From a virus, in IMG/VR virus record IMGVR_UViG_3300044998_001419, positions 1 to 36,839 of that record: a stretch of DNA of 36,839 bases; one strand, given 5' to 3'. Below, in pieces: positions 29,032 to 36,293 of the stretch (the stretch's first letter is position 1; each line of letters opens with the position of its first letter). The translations under genes and the position numbers were made by a program. The notes beneath the pieces are model-generated. The model was not told where the DNA came from and did no database searches. It saw only the letters and a list, made by a program, of their open reading frames with translations.

Positions 29032-30003
29032 TCAGGACCGGGCGGGTTTCTCGCCGGCGAGGGCGAGGTTCTTCTTGAGGAGGATGGCCCGGACGTCGGC
29101 CCTGATTCGCTCCGCGGTGTGGTCGTCGGGCAGGTTCTCGTGGGCGATCGGGTTCTCGGGGGCGGTGCCGGGGCCGAGCAGGAGTTCCTGGGCGAAGTTG
29201 ATGGCCAGGGCCCCCTGGTGTCGGTCCGGGTAGATGCCGACATAGATCCGCCGGCCCTGGTGGTAGTAGTGGGCCTTGTACTGGCCGGAGGTGGTGTCGC
29301 GGGAGACGCCGACGTACCCGAAGTTGCCCCGGCGTCGGAGGGTGCCCGGCGTCCGCCGCTTCTTGGGCGGCCGGGCCGGTGCGTCGGGCTTCGGCCGGTT
29401 CCGCTTCCAGGCGAAGCGGGGCTGGGGTTCGAGTTCGGTGAGGCGGTTCCAGGACTGCGACACGAGGTCCATCGTCTTGAGGAGTCGCTCGTGCTCGTCC
29501 CGGCGGGCCGGGCCGGTCGGATTGTGGGCGGCGACGATCCGCCGGGTCCGCTCGAAGGTCTGCCGGGCTACGGGGCCGTCGGGGCCGAAGACCTTGGGGA
29601 TGAACTTCTGCGTGCAGGTCTTGAGCATCATCAGGGTGATGGTCGTGTCCTGCGGGCAGACGCCGGCGTCGATCATGGCCCGCCGGAGGGCGGTCTCGGA
29701 GCCGAGCTCGCGGAGCCGGTGGAAGAGCTGGATGCGGTCGATCGCCCGGGCCAAGCGGTAGGAGATGTTGCTCTGGCGGACCATGAAGAGGTGGGCCAGG
29801 TCGTCCTGCTCGTGGCTGAGGGCCTTGACCTGGAACACCATCTGGAGTTCCCGCGGCGGGAGGGCCTGGAGCGAGCGGGTGAAGAGGTCGAGGCGGCGAA
29901 CCAGTTCGAGGGGCCGGCTCCGGCGGCGGTGCCGGCGGGCGTTCCGGACCGTGTACCGGTCCAGGAGGACGGGATCGACGCAGTGGAAGAACTGGTTGGG
30001 CAC
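29032..30003 (-). CDS. Sigma-like HTH protein fused to AP2-like domain
   Basis: A 323-aa protein. Residues 35-95 resemble sigma factor region 4 or ArpU-type phage late regulators: LPPRELQMVFQVKALSHEQD, then DLAHLFMVRQSNISYRLARA as the HTH. The middle is helical with VCPQDTTITLMMLKTC. A basic linker (KPDAPARPPKKRRTPG) leads to residues 227-272, NFGYVGVSRDTTSGQYKAHY then GRRIYVGIYPDRHQGALAIN, which is an AP2/ERF-like three-strand plus helix DNA-binding module. GTG start with GGAGG. It probably switches on late genes or marks specific DNA sites. The fusion is unusual. Confidence 0.68.
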   Translation of the reverse strand: MPNQFFHCVDPVLLDRYTVRNARRHRRRSRPLELVRRLDLFTRSLQALPPRELQMVFQVKALSHEQDDLAHLFMVRQSNISYRLARAIDRIQLFHRLRELGSETALRRAMIDAGVCPQDTTITLMMLKTCTQKFIPKVFGPDGPVARQTFERTRRIVAAHNPTGPARRDEHERLLKTMDLVSQSWNRLTELEPQPRFAWKRNRPKPDAPARPPKKRRTPGTLRRRGNFGYVGVSRDTTSGQYKAHYYHQGRRIYVGIYPDRHQGALAINFAQELLLGPGTAPENPIAHENLPDDHTAERIRADVRAILLKKNLALAGEKPARS

Positions 30004-30017
30004 ATTGGCCTCCGGGA

Positions 30018-30386
30018 TCAGTCGGGGTCTTCGGCCCGGGCCCGTCGGAGCATCCGGAGGAGTTTCCCGAGGGTGGGCCAGGCGGCGATCAATTCCTGTT
30101 CCGACTGTGATCGGAACCGGCGGCGGGCCTCCTCGGGCGGGACGGCCGGGACGAAAAGGGAGCAGGTGATGGCCTTCCGGTCGTAGCAGCAGCCGGACTC
30201 GACCTCGGTGGTGCCGCAGGCCCGGATGGTGCAGGCCCGGATGCCGTCCCCGATGGGTTGGCCCGCGTGCCTGCAGTTGTTGGTGGCCTTGGCGGTGTGA
30301 GCCCGGACGAAGGCGTCCTCGGCCCGCTGGGTTTCGTGATCGACCGCGTCCGTGAGGACGTCGAGGGCCCGGAGCCGGCTGGGCAT
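30018..30386 (-). CDS. Cysteine-rich phage protein, paralogue A
   Basis: A 122-aa protein paralogous to the one at 31192-31626. Shared pattern: NCRHA, a Gly-Ile turn, a C-T-x-R segment, GTTE, a YDRKAITCS / DTKALACP strand, then a C-terminal Arg-rich helix pair (EEARRRFRSQSEQELIAAWP). Six or seven cysteines could hold zinc. The ATG at 30386 aligns with the paralogue's start; a GTG at 30476 adds 30 residues without homology. Function unknown; probably nucleic-acid or protein binding. Confidence 0.65.
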   Translation of the reverse strand: MPSRLRALDVLTDAVDHETQRAEDAFVRAHTAKATNNCRHAGQPIGDGIRACTIRACGTTEVESGCCYDRKAITCSLFVPAVPPEEARRRFRSQSEQELIAAWPTLGKLLRMLRRARAEDPD

Positions 30387-30489
30387 GGCGATCTCGGCGA
30401 AGGGGGAGGTGTCGGGGAGGACCACCGCGGTCCTCCCCGACCCCCGTGCTAGGAGCGTCCCGCTGGCTTGATGCACCCTGGCGGAGGCA

Positions 30490-30735
30490 TCAGACCCCCG
30501 GGACGCCCCCGGCGGGGACCGACTCGGCCTTCGGGTTCGGGGGCGTGGTGATGCGGACGGCGGCGGTGTGGGCCGGGTCCAGGAGGACGAGCGGGCGACC
30601 GCGACGGCGGGCGTCGTCGATGGCGTCCTGGGCGTAGTCGCTGTGGGCGACGATGACCTCGGTGTCGTCGGTGAGGTCGGCGTGGAACACGGAGCCGCTA
30701 CGGAGGACGGCGGTGAGCCGCTGGCGGGGACGCAT
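30490..30735 (-). CDS. Small hypothetical protein
   Basis: An 81-aa protein: a basic N-terminus (MRPRQRLTAVLRSG), then DDTEVIVAHSDYAQDAIDDA and RGRPLVLLDPAHTAAVRITT, a strand-helix-strand layout like a small Rossmann-type fragment. The ATG at 30735 has GAGG at good spacing and is preferred to an upstream GTG at 30771. The gene at 30867-31076 has a comparable length and a similar mix of strands and Val/Leu/Asp-rich phrases, so the two may be distant paralogues. Unrecognised. Confidence 0.55.
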   Translation of the reverse strand: MRPRQRLTAVLRSGSVFHADLTDDTEVIVAHSDYAQDAIDDARRRGRPLVLLDPAHTAAVRITTPPNPKAESVPAGGVPGV

Positions 30736-30866
30736 GACGACCTCGGACGGGATGCGGAGTGGGAGACGCACCCGCCGGGGATTGACTGAGTCGGGCGGAT
30801 CGGGAGGGAGGGTGGCAGGACGGGAGCGGGACGGGTGGTGTGCCCGTCCCGCGTGCGTGGAAGGGA

Positions 30867-31076
30867 TCAGGCTGTAGCGGTCAGGGCGGGTTCGTCGGCG
30901 AGGACCGACGCGGGCAGGTCGCCGGACTCGACCAGGGCTTCCGCCGTGTTGCGGTTGATGCAGACCGGGATCGTGTCGGGTGAGTGGGGCGGGATTGGGA
31001 GCGGTGGGCGATTCCCGCGGAGGAGGACCAGGTGGCGGTTGTTCGCCGACAATACGGCCAGGAGCGAGCGGGACAT
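30867..31076 (-). CDS. Small hypothetical protein
   Basis: A 69-aa protein starting at the ATG at 31076 behind an excellent AAGGAGG site. The sequence has a hydrophobic strand (SLLAVLSANNRHLVLLRGNR), a Pro-rich turn and a helix (NRNTAEALVESGDLPASVL). It lies downstream of the second cysteine-rich paralogue, mirroring the small gene upstream of the first. Unrecognised. Confidence 0.58.
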   Translation of the reverse strand: MSRSLLAVLSANNRHLVLLRGNRPPLPIPPHSPDTIPVCINRNTAEALVESGDLPASVLADEPALTATA

Positions 31077-31191
31077 GTTGCCTCCTTCGGCAAGGTGGCC
31101 GACCAACCGGGGCCGGGCTTGCCGTCCCGAGGCACCCGGCGGTCGGCCATAAGGAGTAGGGTTTGGAACCTTCCCGATACCCCGGTAAGAG

Positions 31192-31626
31192 TCAGGTCGC
31201 TGTCGCGAGCTGTGGGGCAGGAGTCGGGGTGGGGGTTGATGAGTCGGTGGGGGTCGGGGCGGGATCGGGGGAGTCGAGCAGGTTCAGGATCTGTCGGCGG
31301 GCCCAGAGGAGTTCATTCACCGAGTTCCACCTCAAGCAGAGTTCGGCTTCTGGCATTGAGCGGAATTGGGACCGGAGTTCCTCCTCGGTGTGGGGCGGGG
31401 AGAAGCCGGGGCACGCCAAAGCCTTGGTGTCATTGCAGGTGAGGGCTTCCTGTTCGGTGGTGCCCCAGCGGCGGGCCGTGCAGCCGATGGAGCCGTTGGA
31501 GAGGGGGCGGGCGTGGCGACAGTTCTTGGTGCAGCGGGTCGTGTGTTCGGTGACGTGGGCCGTTTCGGCTTGGTCGATGCGGGTGCGGAGACGATCTTCG
31601 ACCTGGGCGAGGAGGAGCGGAATCAT
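31192..31626 (-). CDS. Cysteine-rich phage protein, paralogue B
   Basis: A 144-aa protein sharing the layout of the protein at 30018-30386: helical N-terminus (QVEDRLRTRIDQAETAHVTE), NCRHARPLSNGSIGCTARRW, GTTEQEALTCNDTKALACPG, then an EEELRSQFRSMPEAELCLRW helix pair. Extra Pro/Thr repeats (DPAPTPTDSSTPTPTPAP) form a disordered tail. GGAGG precedes the ATG. Tandem copies with diverged sequence suggest duplication within the element followed by specialisation. Function unknown. Confidence 0.65.
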   Translation of the reverse strand: MIPLLLAQVEDRLRTRIDQAETAHVTEHTTRCTKNCRHARPLSNGSIGCTARRWGTTEQEALTCNDTKALACPGFSPPHTEEELRSQFRSMPEAELCLRWNSVNELLWARRQILNLLDSPDPAPTPTDSSTPTPTPAPQLATAT

Positions 31627-31636
31627 GGGGCCTCCG

Positions 31637-32158
31637 TCAGCCCACGAGGGCGGGGGTGGGCACGGTGAGCGGGACGAGCCGCTTGGCGACCTCGTGACGG
31701 ATCTGCTCGGCTCGTTCCGGGGTTGGTTGGTGCTCGGTCGGGATACTGTTGAGGATTGCGTCGGGGCCGTGGATCAGGAGGGCGGCCTCGTTGTAGGCGA
31801 GGGCGGCCTCGTACTGGGTGTGGAAGCTGCCGAGCCAGAACTTTCGGCCGCCCACCGCGATCTCGGACTTCCAGGGCTTCGTGGTCGAGAAGACCCCCCG
31901 GAGGCCGCGGGTGTTGTCGCTGCGGAGCCGGGTGGCCTGACGGCGGTGGGGTCGGGTGTAGGCGGCCAGGCGAGTGCGAACCTGACCGGTGAGGAGTGCG
32001 ACCTGTTCGGCGGGGATCGTGGCGGGGAGGTCGGGGGTGGTGTGCCGCAGCTCGGCCAGGGCGATGAGCTTGGCCGTGGTTGCCTCGACCTGGGATTGGA
32101 AGGTGCCCAGGTAGAGTCGCTGACCTTCGTACTTCACTGCGGCGGGGAATCCGGGCAT
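31637..32158 (-). CDS. AP2-like domain protein (two copies)
   Basis: A 173-aa protein with two AP2-like segments. The first is partial (residues 3-37: AAVKYEGQRLYLGTFQSQVE, ATTAKLIALAE). The second is complete (about 85-130: TRGLRGVFSTTKPWKSEIAV, GGRKFWLGSFHTQYEAALAY). The pattern strand-strand-'LGxF'-helix is the AP2/ERF fold that binds DNA. No HNH nuclease residues are present, so this is a binding protein, perhaps a remnant of an HNH-AP2 enzyme like the neighbour upstream. Ribosome site GAGGAG, ten bases before the ATG. Confidence 0.72.
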   Translation of the reverse strand: MPGFPAAVKYEGQRLYLGTFQSQVEATTAKLIALAELRHTTPDLPATIPAEQVALLTGQVRTRLAAYTRPHRRQATRLRSDNTRGLRGVFSTTKPWKSEIAVGGRKFWLGSFHTQYEAALAYNEAALLIHGPDAILNSIPTEHQPTPERAEQIRHEVAKRLVPLTVPTPALVG

Positions 32159-32282
32159 CGTTAGTTCTCTCCTCGGCGTCGGCGGTGACTGATCGTTTCT
32201 TCGGTACCCGGGGAGCGGTCGGGGATCTGGACTTGGGACGACGGGAGGAACCCAGGGATGGGCGAATCCCCAGGTTCGGTGG

Positions 32283-32867
32283 TCAGGCGGGTGGGGCCGG
32301 AATGTGGGGAGCGAGGAGGCGGTGAACCTGTTGCTCGATCTCGACCTGACGATCCGGTGCGGGGAGATAGTCGGGGTCGATGGTGTTGAGCCGAGCGAAC
32401 CGTCCGTAGAGGGCGAGGGCTCCCAGGTTGTATGCGAAGCCCGCCTCGTGGCGACTGGCGTAGCTGCCCAGGGTGATCTTGCCCTCGGCCCCGGTGCGGG
32501 CTCGCCAGAGGCCGGTTCTGCTGCTGTAAGAAACCCCCTTGTAAAGACTGGTGCTGTCCCTTCGCAAAGGAAAATTCATCATGTTCTGTTGATGCGTGGC
32601 GAACCGGAGGTTCTCCCGGGTGTTGTTTAGCCCGTTGCCGTCCCGGTGGTCGATGATCCGCGGGTCATCGTCCCCGAGCCTCATGACCAGGCGGTGCATG
32701 TGGACAGTGCGGGTGCCACCGCCGGCTGCTCTCACGGACGTGGCGGCGTAGGTGGTGTGGGACCGGGGTTTCCGGTTCTCGTGCCAGTCCAGGCCGGCGA
32801 CGAGGTGATAGTCCTCGTCATCGACGAGGGCGACCTTGGTTGAGTTACGGAGCGGGATCTCCTTCAT
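32283..32867 (-). CDS. HNH endonuclease with AP2 DNA-binding domain
   Basis: A 194-aa homing-type nuclease. The HNH core shows VHMHRLVM (His56, His58) and IIDHRDGNGLNNTRENLRFA (Asp73, His74 and the Asn pair), a beta-beta-alpha metal site that cuts DNA. Residues 104-150 are an AP2 module: TSLYKGVSYSSRTGLWRART, GKITLGSYASRHEAGFAYN. A helical tail ends HIPAPPA. In capsid-forming elements and phages, HNH enzymes next to terminases can help DNA packaging; otherwise they act as selfish homing enzymes. AGAGGAAAG precedes the ATG. Confidence 0.9.
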   Translation of the reverse strand: MKEIPLRNSTKVALVDDEDYHLVAGLDWHENRKPRSHTTYAATSVRAAGGGTRTVHMHRLVMRLGDDDPRIIDHRDGNGLNNTRENLRFATHQQNMMNFPLRRDSTSLYKGVSYSSRTGLWRARTGAEGKITLGSYASRHEAGFAYNLGALALYGRFARLNTIDPDYLPAPDRQVEIEQQVHRLLAPHIPAPPA

Positions 32868-33288
32868 TGGACTTTCCTCTCTTTGGGTGGTGGTTGGTCT
32901 TGGTCCGAAAGGACCTTCGTTCCTTCACTGTTGGTGGTCTTGCTTCGGTGGTGGTGTTGATCTCGTCTTCGGAAAAAGAAACTTCTTCTACTGCATTCGC
33001 TCAGTGGTCCGGCACGATGGCCGGGAGTTACCCCTATTTCGAGCGGAGGTCACGCCGGGGGCGAGGCCGAGTCCGTTCGGCGTGGGTGTTCGTCCTTGTC
33101 GATTCCCACATGAGTCGAGTCGCAATTGGAGTTACCGGAGCGAAGAAGGAAGAACTGCGTGAGGGGATTGGTGGCGTCCTGGGGGACTCGGGACCGGTGC
33201 GGCGAGGTGATCGTTGACCAGGAGCGTGGCGGAAAGAAGAAAGGCCCCCGGATGATCCGGGGGCCGAGGCGGGCGAGGAAAGCGTGAG
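32868..33288. other. Non-coding stretch upstream of HNH gene
   Basis: About 420 bases with no convincing gene on either strand. It includes an AT-richer patch (about 32970-33000), a GGTCC-GAAA-GGACC tetraloop hairpin at 32902-32915 in the HNH leader, and the terminator at 33243-33265 of the gene to the right. The HNH promoter presumably lies here, but no confident -35/-10 pair was seen. Confidence 0.5.
33243..33265 (-). terminator. Rho-independent terminator
   Basis: A perfect 9-bp stem GGCCCCCGG/CCGGGGGCC with loop ATCAT on the minus strand, followed by TTTCTTCTTTC. It lies 24 bp after the stop of the minus-strand gene at 33289-33822. Confidence 0.85.
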
Positions 33289-33822
33289 TCAGGAACTGGT
33301 GGCCATCAACGAAGTGGTGGCCTTGTGCAGGGCGTCTTCGACGATGGCGGTGAGGAGTCGGGAGTAGGGAGTCCTGACCCGGATGAAATCCACCGCGGGG
33401 AAACGCTCGCCTTGGACGTTCCCCGGGAGGGTCCTTCCCCAGAACGTGTCCTCCCAGGTGAGCAAGTCCCACGACGGGTGCTCGCTTCGAGCGTCGCTCA
33501 GGGCTCCGAGGTAGAGAGCCCGGAACGCGGTGAAGAACGCCTTCAGGGTGTCGGTCTGCTCCTCGTCGGAGAGGTACGACCTGGGGATGAGGTCGCCGTA
33601 CGGAGTTCGGACTTCGCGGATGCACCGCTGGACGTAGCCTCGCATCGTGTGCCGGTGACGGCAGCCGATCCGAAGGAGCGTCGCGGTGCAGTCCTCGAAG
33701 TTCGAGAGGAGGTCGATCACCTCGTGGAACGCCGGGATCTGCTCCACGATGTCGCGGAGTCTCTCTTCGTCGCTCAGCTTGAGCGGCGAGTCTGCGTCGT
33801 GATCGTTGCGGGACCGGACCAT
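33289..33822 (-). CDS. Hypothetical protein
   Basis: A 177-aa mostly helical soluble protein: LSDEERLRDIVEQIPAFHEV, DLLSNFEDCTATLLRIGCRH, EEQTDTLKAFFTAFRALYLG, RTPYSRLLTAIVEDALHKAT. Acidic/basic patches alternate. Not recognised. It starts at an ATG with AAGGAG and is bounded by a terminator on each side, so it forms its own transcription unit and needs a promoter in 33823-33853 or read-through of the upstream hairpin. Confidence 0.65.
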   Translation of the reverse strand: MVRSRNDHDADSPLKLSDEERLRDIVEQIPAFHEVIDLLSNFEDCTATLLRIGCRHRHTMRGYVQRCIREVRTPYGDLIPRSYLSDEEQTDTLKAFFTAFRALYLGALSDARSEHPSWDLLTWEDTFWGRTLPGNVQGERFPAVDFIRVRTPYSRLLTAIVEDALHKATTSLMATSS

Positions 33823-33853
33823 GGGAGTCTCCTTATGAGAGTGGGTGTAAAGG

Positions 33854-33880
33854 AAGCCGGCCCCAACCAGGGGCCGGCTT
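33854..33880 (-). terminator. Rho-independent terminator after the clamp-loader gene
   Basis: A perfect 11-bp stem AAGCCGGCCCC/GGGGCCGGCTT with a 5-base loop, followed on the minus strand by CCTTTAC. It lies downstream of the minus-strand gene ending at 34016; the weak U-tract suggests partial read-through into the next gene. Confidence 0.7.
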
Positions 33881-34015
33881 TGATCGTTCTTCGGGCTGTC
33901 ATCAAGCGTCGTGAGGCTGGTCGAAGTACTCGACGAGTTGACTGTTCGCCGAGGATGGTCGGATCCGCTCGCAGCGGGGAGGCGTGGCGGCCCGCTGCGA
34001 CTCCGGACGTCTGCG

Positions 34016-34891
34016 TTACTCCGCGTCCCAGCGGAACCCTTTCACGAACTCCAGGGTCAGCGGGACTTCTAGGAAGCTCGCCCGTTTCAGGGGGCGTTGG
34101 GCCTGACCGGGGATCAGCTTTGCCTGGGTGGCAATCTCGTTCAGAGTCTCGTCGTCCGGGTGAAGCGACCTCAACTCGCACTCCTTGCGGAGCCAGGCGA
34201 GGAACTGCGGGCGTGAGGTCGGCGACGTCTTCACGATGTTGGGGAACCTGTACCGGAAGTCGGCGAGCACCCCCGGCTTGGTTTTCCCCGTCTTCGGATC
34301 CTTCTCGGGTTTGATCCGCACCCCGCTGGCGAGGACGGTCAGGATACCCTCCTGCATCGGCTTGAGGAGTTGCGGCAAGTATGAGGTGATCTTTGCCGAC
34401 GCCACCTCGTCGATGTACAGGATCATCGGGCACTCGGAATCCGTGTACCCTGTGATCAGTTTCTCGTCGAACGTCGTCGGGTTCTGGCCGTCCACGCCGT
34501 AGTAGTAGAAGCTCCGCTTCCCGTTGTAGTACCGTCCGTCCCTGCGGTTGAACCCAGAGTTCCAGCGTCGGCAGCTGTCGCACGTCTGGCAGGGGTTCAG
34601 GTTTTCTCCGAGTGCCCGGCAGAAGGTCGCCTGGAGTGCCAGGTGGATCGACCACGTCTTCCCGGAGCGGTTCGCCCCGTAAGCCAGGATGTGGTTTCGC
34701 CCCCCGGGTTTCCGGACGGCGGCCCGCAGCGTGGCCTTCACCTCGTCGTTGCCGATGATCTCGTCCCAAGACTGGAAGGTGTCCCGGTCGTCTGGTGATC
34801 TCGGCGGATAGATCGTCTGGGCACCGGCCTGGATCTCTTCGACCCAGCCGTCCTCGTTCGCGTCGGCGGAATCTGGTCCGTTCTCGGGCAT
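34016..34891 (-). CDS. AAA+ ATPase, DnaX-like clamp loader
   Basis: A 291-aa P-loop ATPase resembling the gamma/tau clamp-loader subunit, which opens and loads the sliding clamp onto DNA. Visible: SWDEIIGNDEVKATLRAAVR (the 'DEVIGQE' box), Walker A GANRSGKT (72-79), four zinc cysteines (C91, C101, C104, C107) placed as in DnaX, Walker B ILYIDEV (157-163) and a C-terminal lid with FLAWLRKECELRSLHPDDET. The usual sensor residues after Walker B are hard to place, and the oligomerisation domain is missing. Paired with the clamp gene at 12743-13942. Starts at an ATG with AAAGGA. RuvB-like or Holliday ATPase is a less likely alternative. Confidence 0.78.
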   Translation of the reverse strand: MPENGPDSADANEDGWVEEIQAGAQTIYPPRSPDDRDTFQSWDEIIGNDEVKATLRAAVRKPGGRNHILAYGANRSGKTWSIHLALQATFCRALGENLNPCQTCDSCRRWNSGFNRRDGRYYNGKRSFYYYGVDGQNPTTFDEKLITGYTDSECPMILYIDEVASAKITSYLPQLLKPMQEGILTVLASGVRIKPEKDPKTGKTKPGVLADFRYRFPNIVKTSPTSRPQFLAWLRKECELRSLHPDDETLNEIATQAKLIPGQAQRPLKRASFLEVPLTLEFVKGFRWDAE

Positions 34892-34905
34892 GATGGTGTC
34901 CTTTC

Positions 34906-35817
34906 TCAGTTGGCGGTGTTGGGTTCGAAGCGGGTGCCGTCATGATCGTCAAGCTTGTTGGGGTTGGCCGAGTTGCCGCCTGACGAACCGGCTGACGATG
35001 ACGATCCCTTATCGTCTGGGGTGACGACGACATCCTCGTGGGGCTGGAACACGGCGTCGTGCCGCACGATCCTGACCCAAGAGCCGTCCGCCCGGTGGTC
35101 CACGGTCAACTCCAAGCCCTCCTTCCGGAATTGCTCCCTCAGTTCCGTCAGCCGGCGGGAGAAGAAGTTGAGGGCCTTGTAGAGGGTGGCCTTGTCGGCG
35201 GTGGTGACCTGGACTTCGGTCTGCTTGTGATCGATCGCCCGCCAGAGGTCCGCCGTTCGGATCTCGACGGTGAGCGTCTTGGTCTTGGCGTCGTAGGCGA
35301 TCTTCGGCTTGGAGCCGGCATCCCGATCACGGACGAGTTCGTCGAGGAGTTTGTTCCCGGGCCGCTTCGAGTTCGCGTCCGGGTCACCGAGCGAGTTGGC
35401 CAGAACCAGCACGGCTTCGAAGTTGTAGTCCCCGTCCTTCGAAACCTGGGTGCGGGTGCGAGTCCGGGCCTCCTTGTAGGCGTCCTCGGCGATGTAGTCG
35501 AGGGCGTACTTCAGGTCGGCGTCGCGGAGGTGCTCCTGTTGCTGGGTGAGGTAGCGGTACTGCGAGCGGAGCCAGGATCGGATCCGGTCCGTCGGTTCCC
35601 CGTCCTCCTCCCAGAGGCGGTACTCCTGCTGGAGGGGGTCGTCCTTGATCCGCAGGCACGGGGCGTCGTCGCCGTCCACGAAATACTCGGTGCCGATCTT
35701 CTGGAGGTGGGCGATGAGCTTGTTGACCGGATCCTGGTCGGGTTGCTCGGTCTGGTCTTCTTGGTGGTTGGGCCGGTTTTGGGTCTTGGCCCGCTTTCGA
35801 GATCGGGTCGTGGCCAT
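34906..35817 (-). CDS. Hypothetical protein upstream of clamp loader
   Basis: A 303-aa protein. A basic, Gln/Asp-rich disordered head (about 1-28) is followed by an alpha/beta body: LIAHLQKIGTEYFVDGDDAP, SWLRSQYRYLTQQQEHLRDA, then ALDYIAEDAYKEARTRTRTQ and FEAVLVLANSLG. A Lys/Asp-rich strand region includes KTLTVEIRTADLWRAIDHKQ, and a Ser/Gly/Asn-rich tail ends the protein. It starts at an ATG with AAAGGA and precedes the clamp-loader gene by 14 bp, so they are one operon and probably act together in replication. Family not recognised. Confidence 0.65.
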   Translation of the reverse strand: MATTRSRKRAKTQNRPNHQEDQTEQPDQDPVNKLIAHLQKIGTEYFVDGDDAPCLRIKDDPLQQEYRLWEEDGEPTDRIRSWLRSQYRYLTQQQEHLRDADLKYALDYIAEDAYKEARTRTRTQVSKDGDYNFEAVLVLANSLGDPDANSKRPGNKLLDELVRDRDAGSKPKIAYDAKTKTLTVEIRTADLWRAIDHKQTEVQVTTADKATLYKALNFFSRRLTELREQFRKEGLELTVDHRADGSWVRIVRHDAVFQPHEDVVVTPDDKGSSSSAGSSGGNSANPNKLDDHDGTRFEPNTAN

Positions 35818-36293
35818 GATTGTTCCTTTGGGTTCGAGGTTTCGATTGCGGTCATCGGTCTGGTGGTTGGTGAGGCTCGGAACGGGACATCGGGGTGACA
35901 GTGCCGCGAGGGCACGTCGCTGCGATTGTGTCGGTTGGTCTCCTTTTGTGTGGAGGATGGGTCGGGATTCGCTCCGACGTAGAGCAAGGTGCTCCCGACC
36001 GTGGGTGATGAGTGCAGCGAGTTGTCAAAGACCGAGGCCGCTCGGTTCGACGCCGAGGGCGGCGAGTTCCTTCTCGACCTGCTCCTGCCGCTGGTGGTGC
36101 GAGGAGCGAGGGTAGGTCTGCTCAACACCCGACGGGGTGGTGGAGACCAGGTCCGGCGAAGTGGTGCGACGATACCAACCTTCTTCCCGGAGCCACGTGA
36201 CCCGTGGTTGTCGTGAAGAAGGGTATCCGAGGTCGGTAGACCCGATCCACGGGACGATGCGGGTAGTTAGGGGAACTTAAGGGGAAGTCGAGT
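35818..36293. other. Non-coding stretch with right repeat array
   Basis: About 475 bases between the clamp-loader operon and the rightmost gene. No gene was convincing. It carries the right 10-bp repeat array (36249-36288) and should hold the promoter of the replication operon. No tRNA or obvious attachment core was seen. Confidence 0.5.
36249..36288 (+). repeat. Four tandem 10-bp direct repeats (right array)
   Basis: Units ACGGGACGAT, GCGGGTAGTT, AGGGGAACTT and AAGGGGAAGT, same orientation and period as the left array at 1748-1787. It begins about 430 bp upstream of the 34906-35817 gene and ends five bases after the stop of the rightmost gene. Matching arrays at both ends of the window suggest a shared binding protein. 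Confidence 0.65.

Noticed and set aside
32836-33217. Two overlapping plus-strand open frames upstream of the HNH gene
   Set aside because: No ribosome site, odd composition, and they overlap the start of the HNH gene on the opposite strand.
1748-36288. Reading the two 10-bp repeat arrays as attL and attR core sites
   Set aside because: Tyrosine-recombinase core repeats should be identical; the longest near-match (about 15 bp) already contains a mismatch. Arm-type or operator sites fit better.
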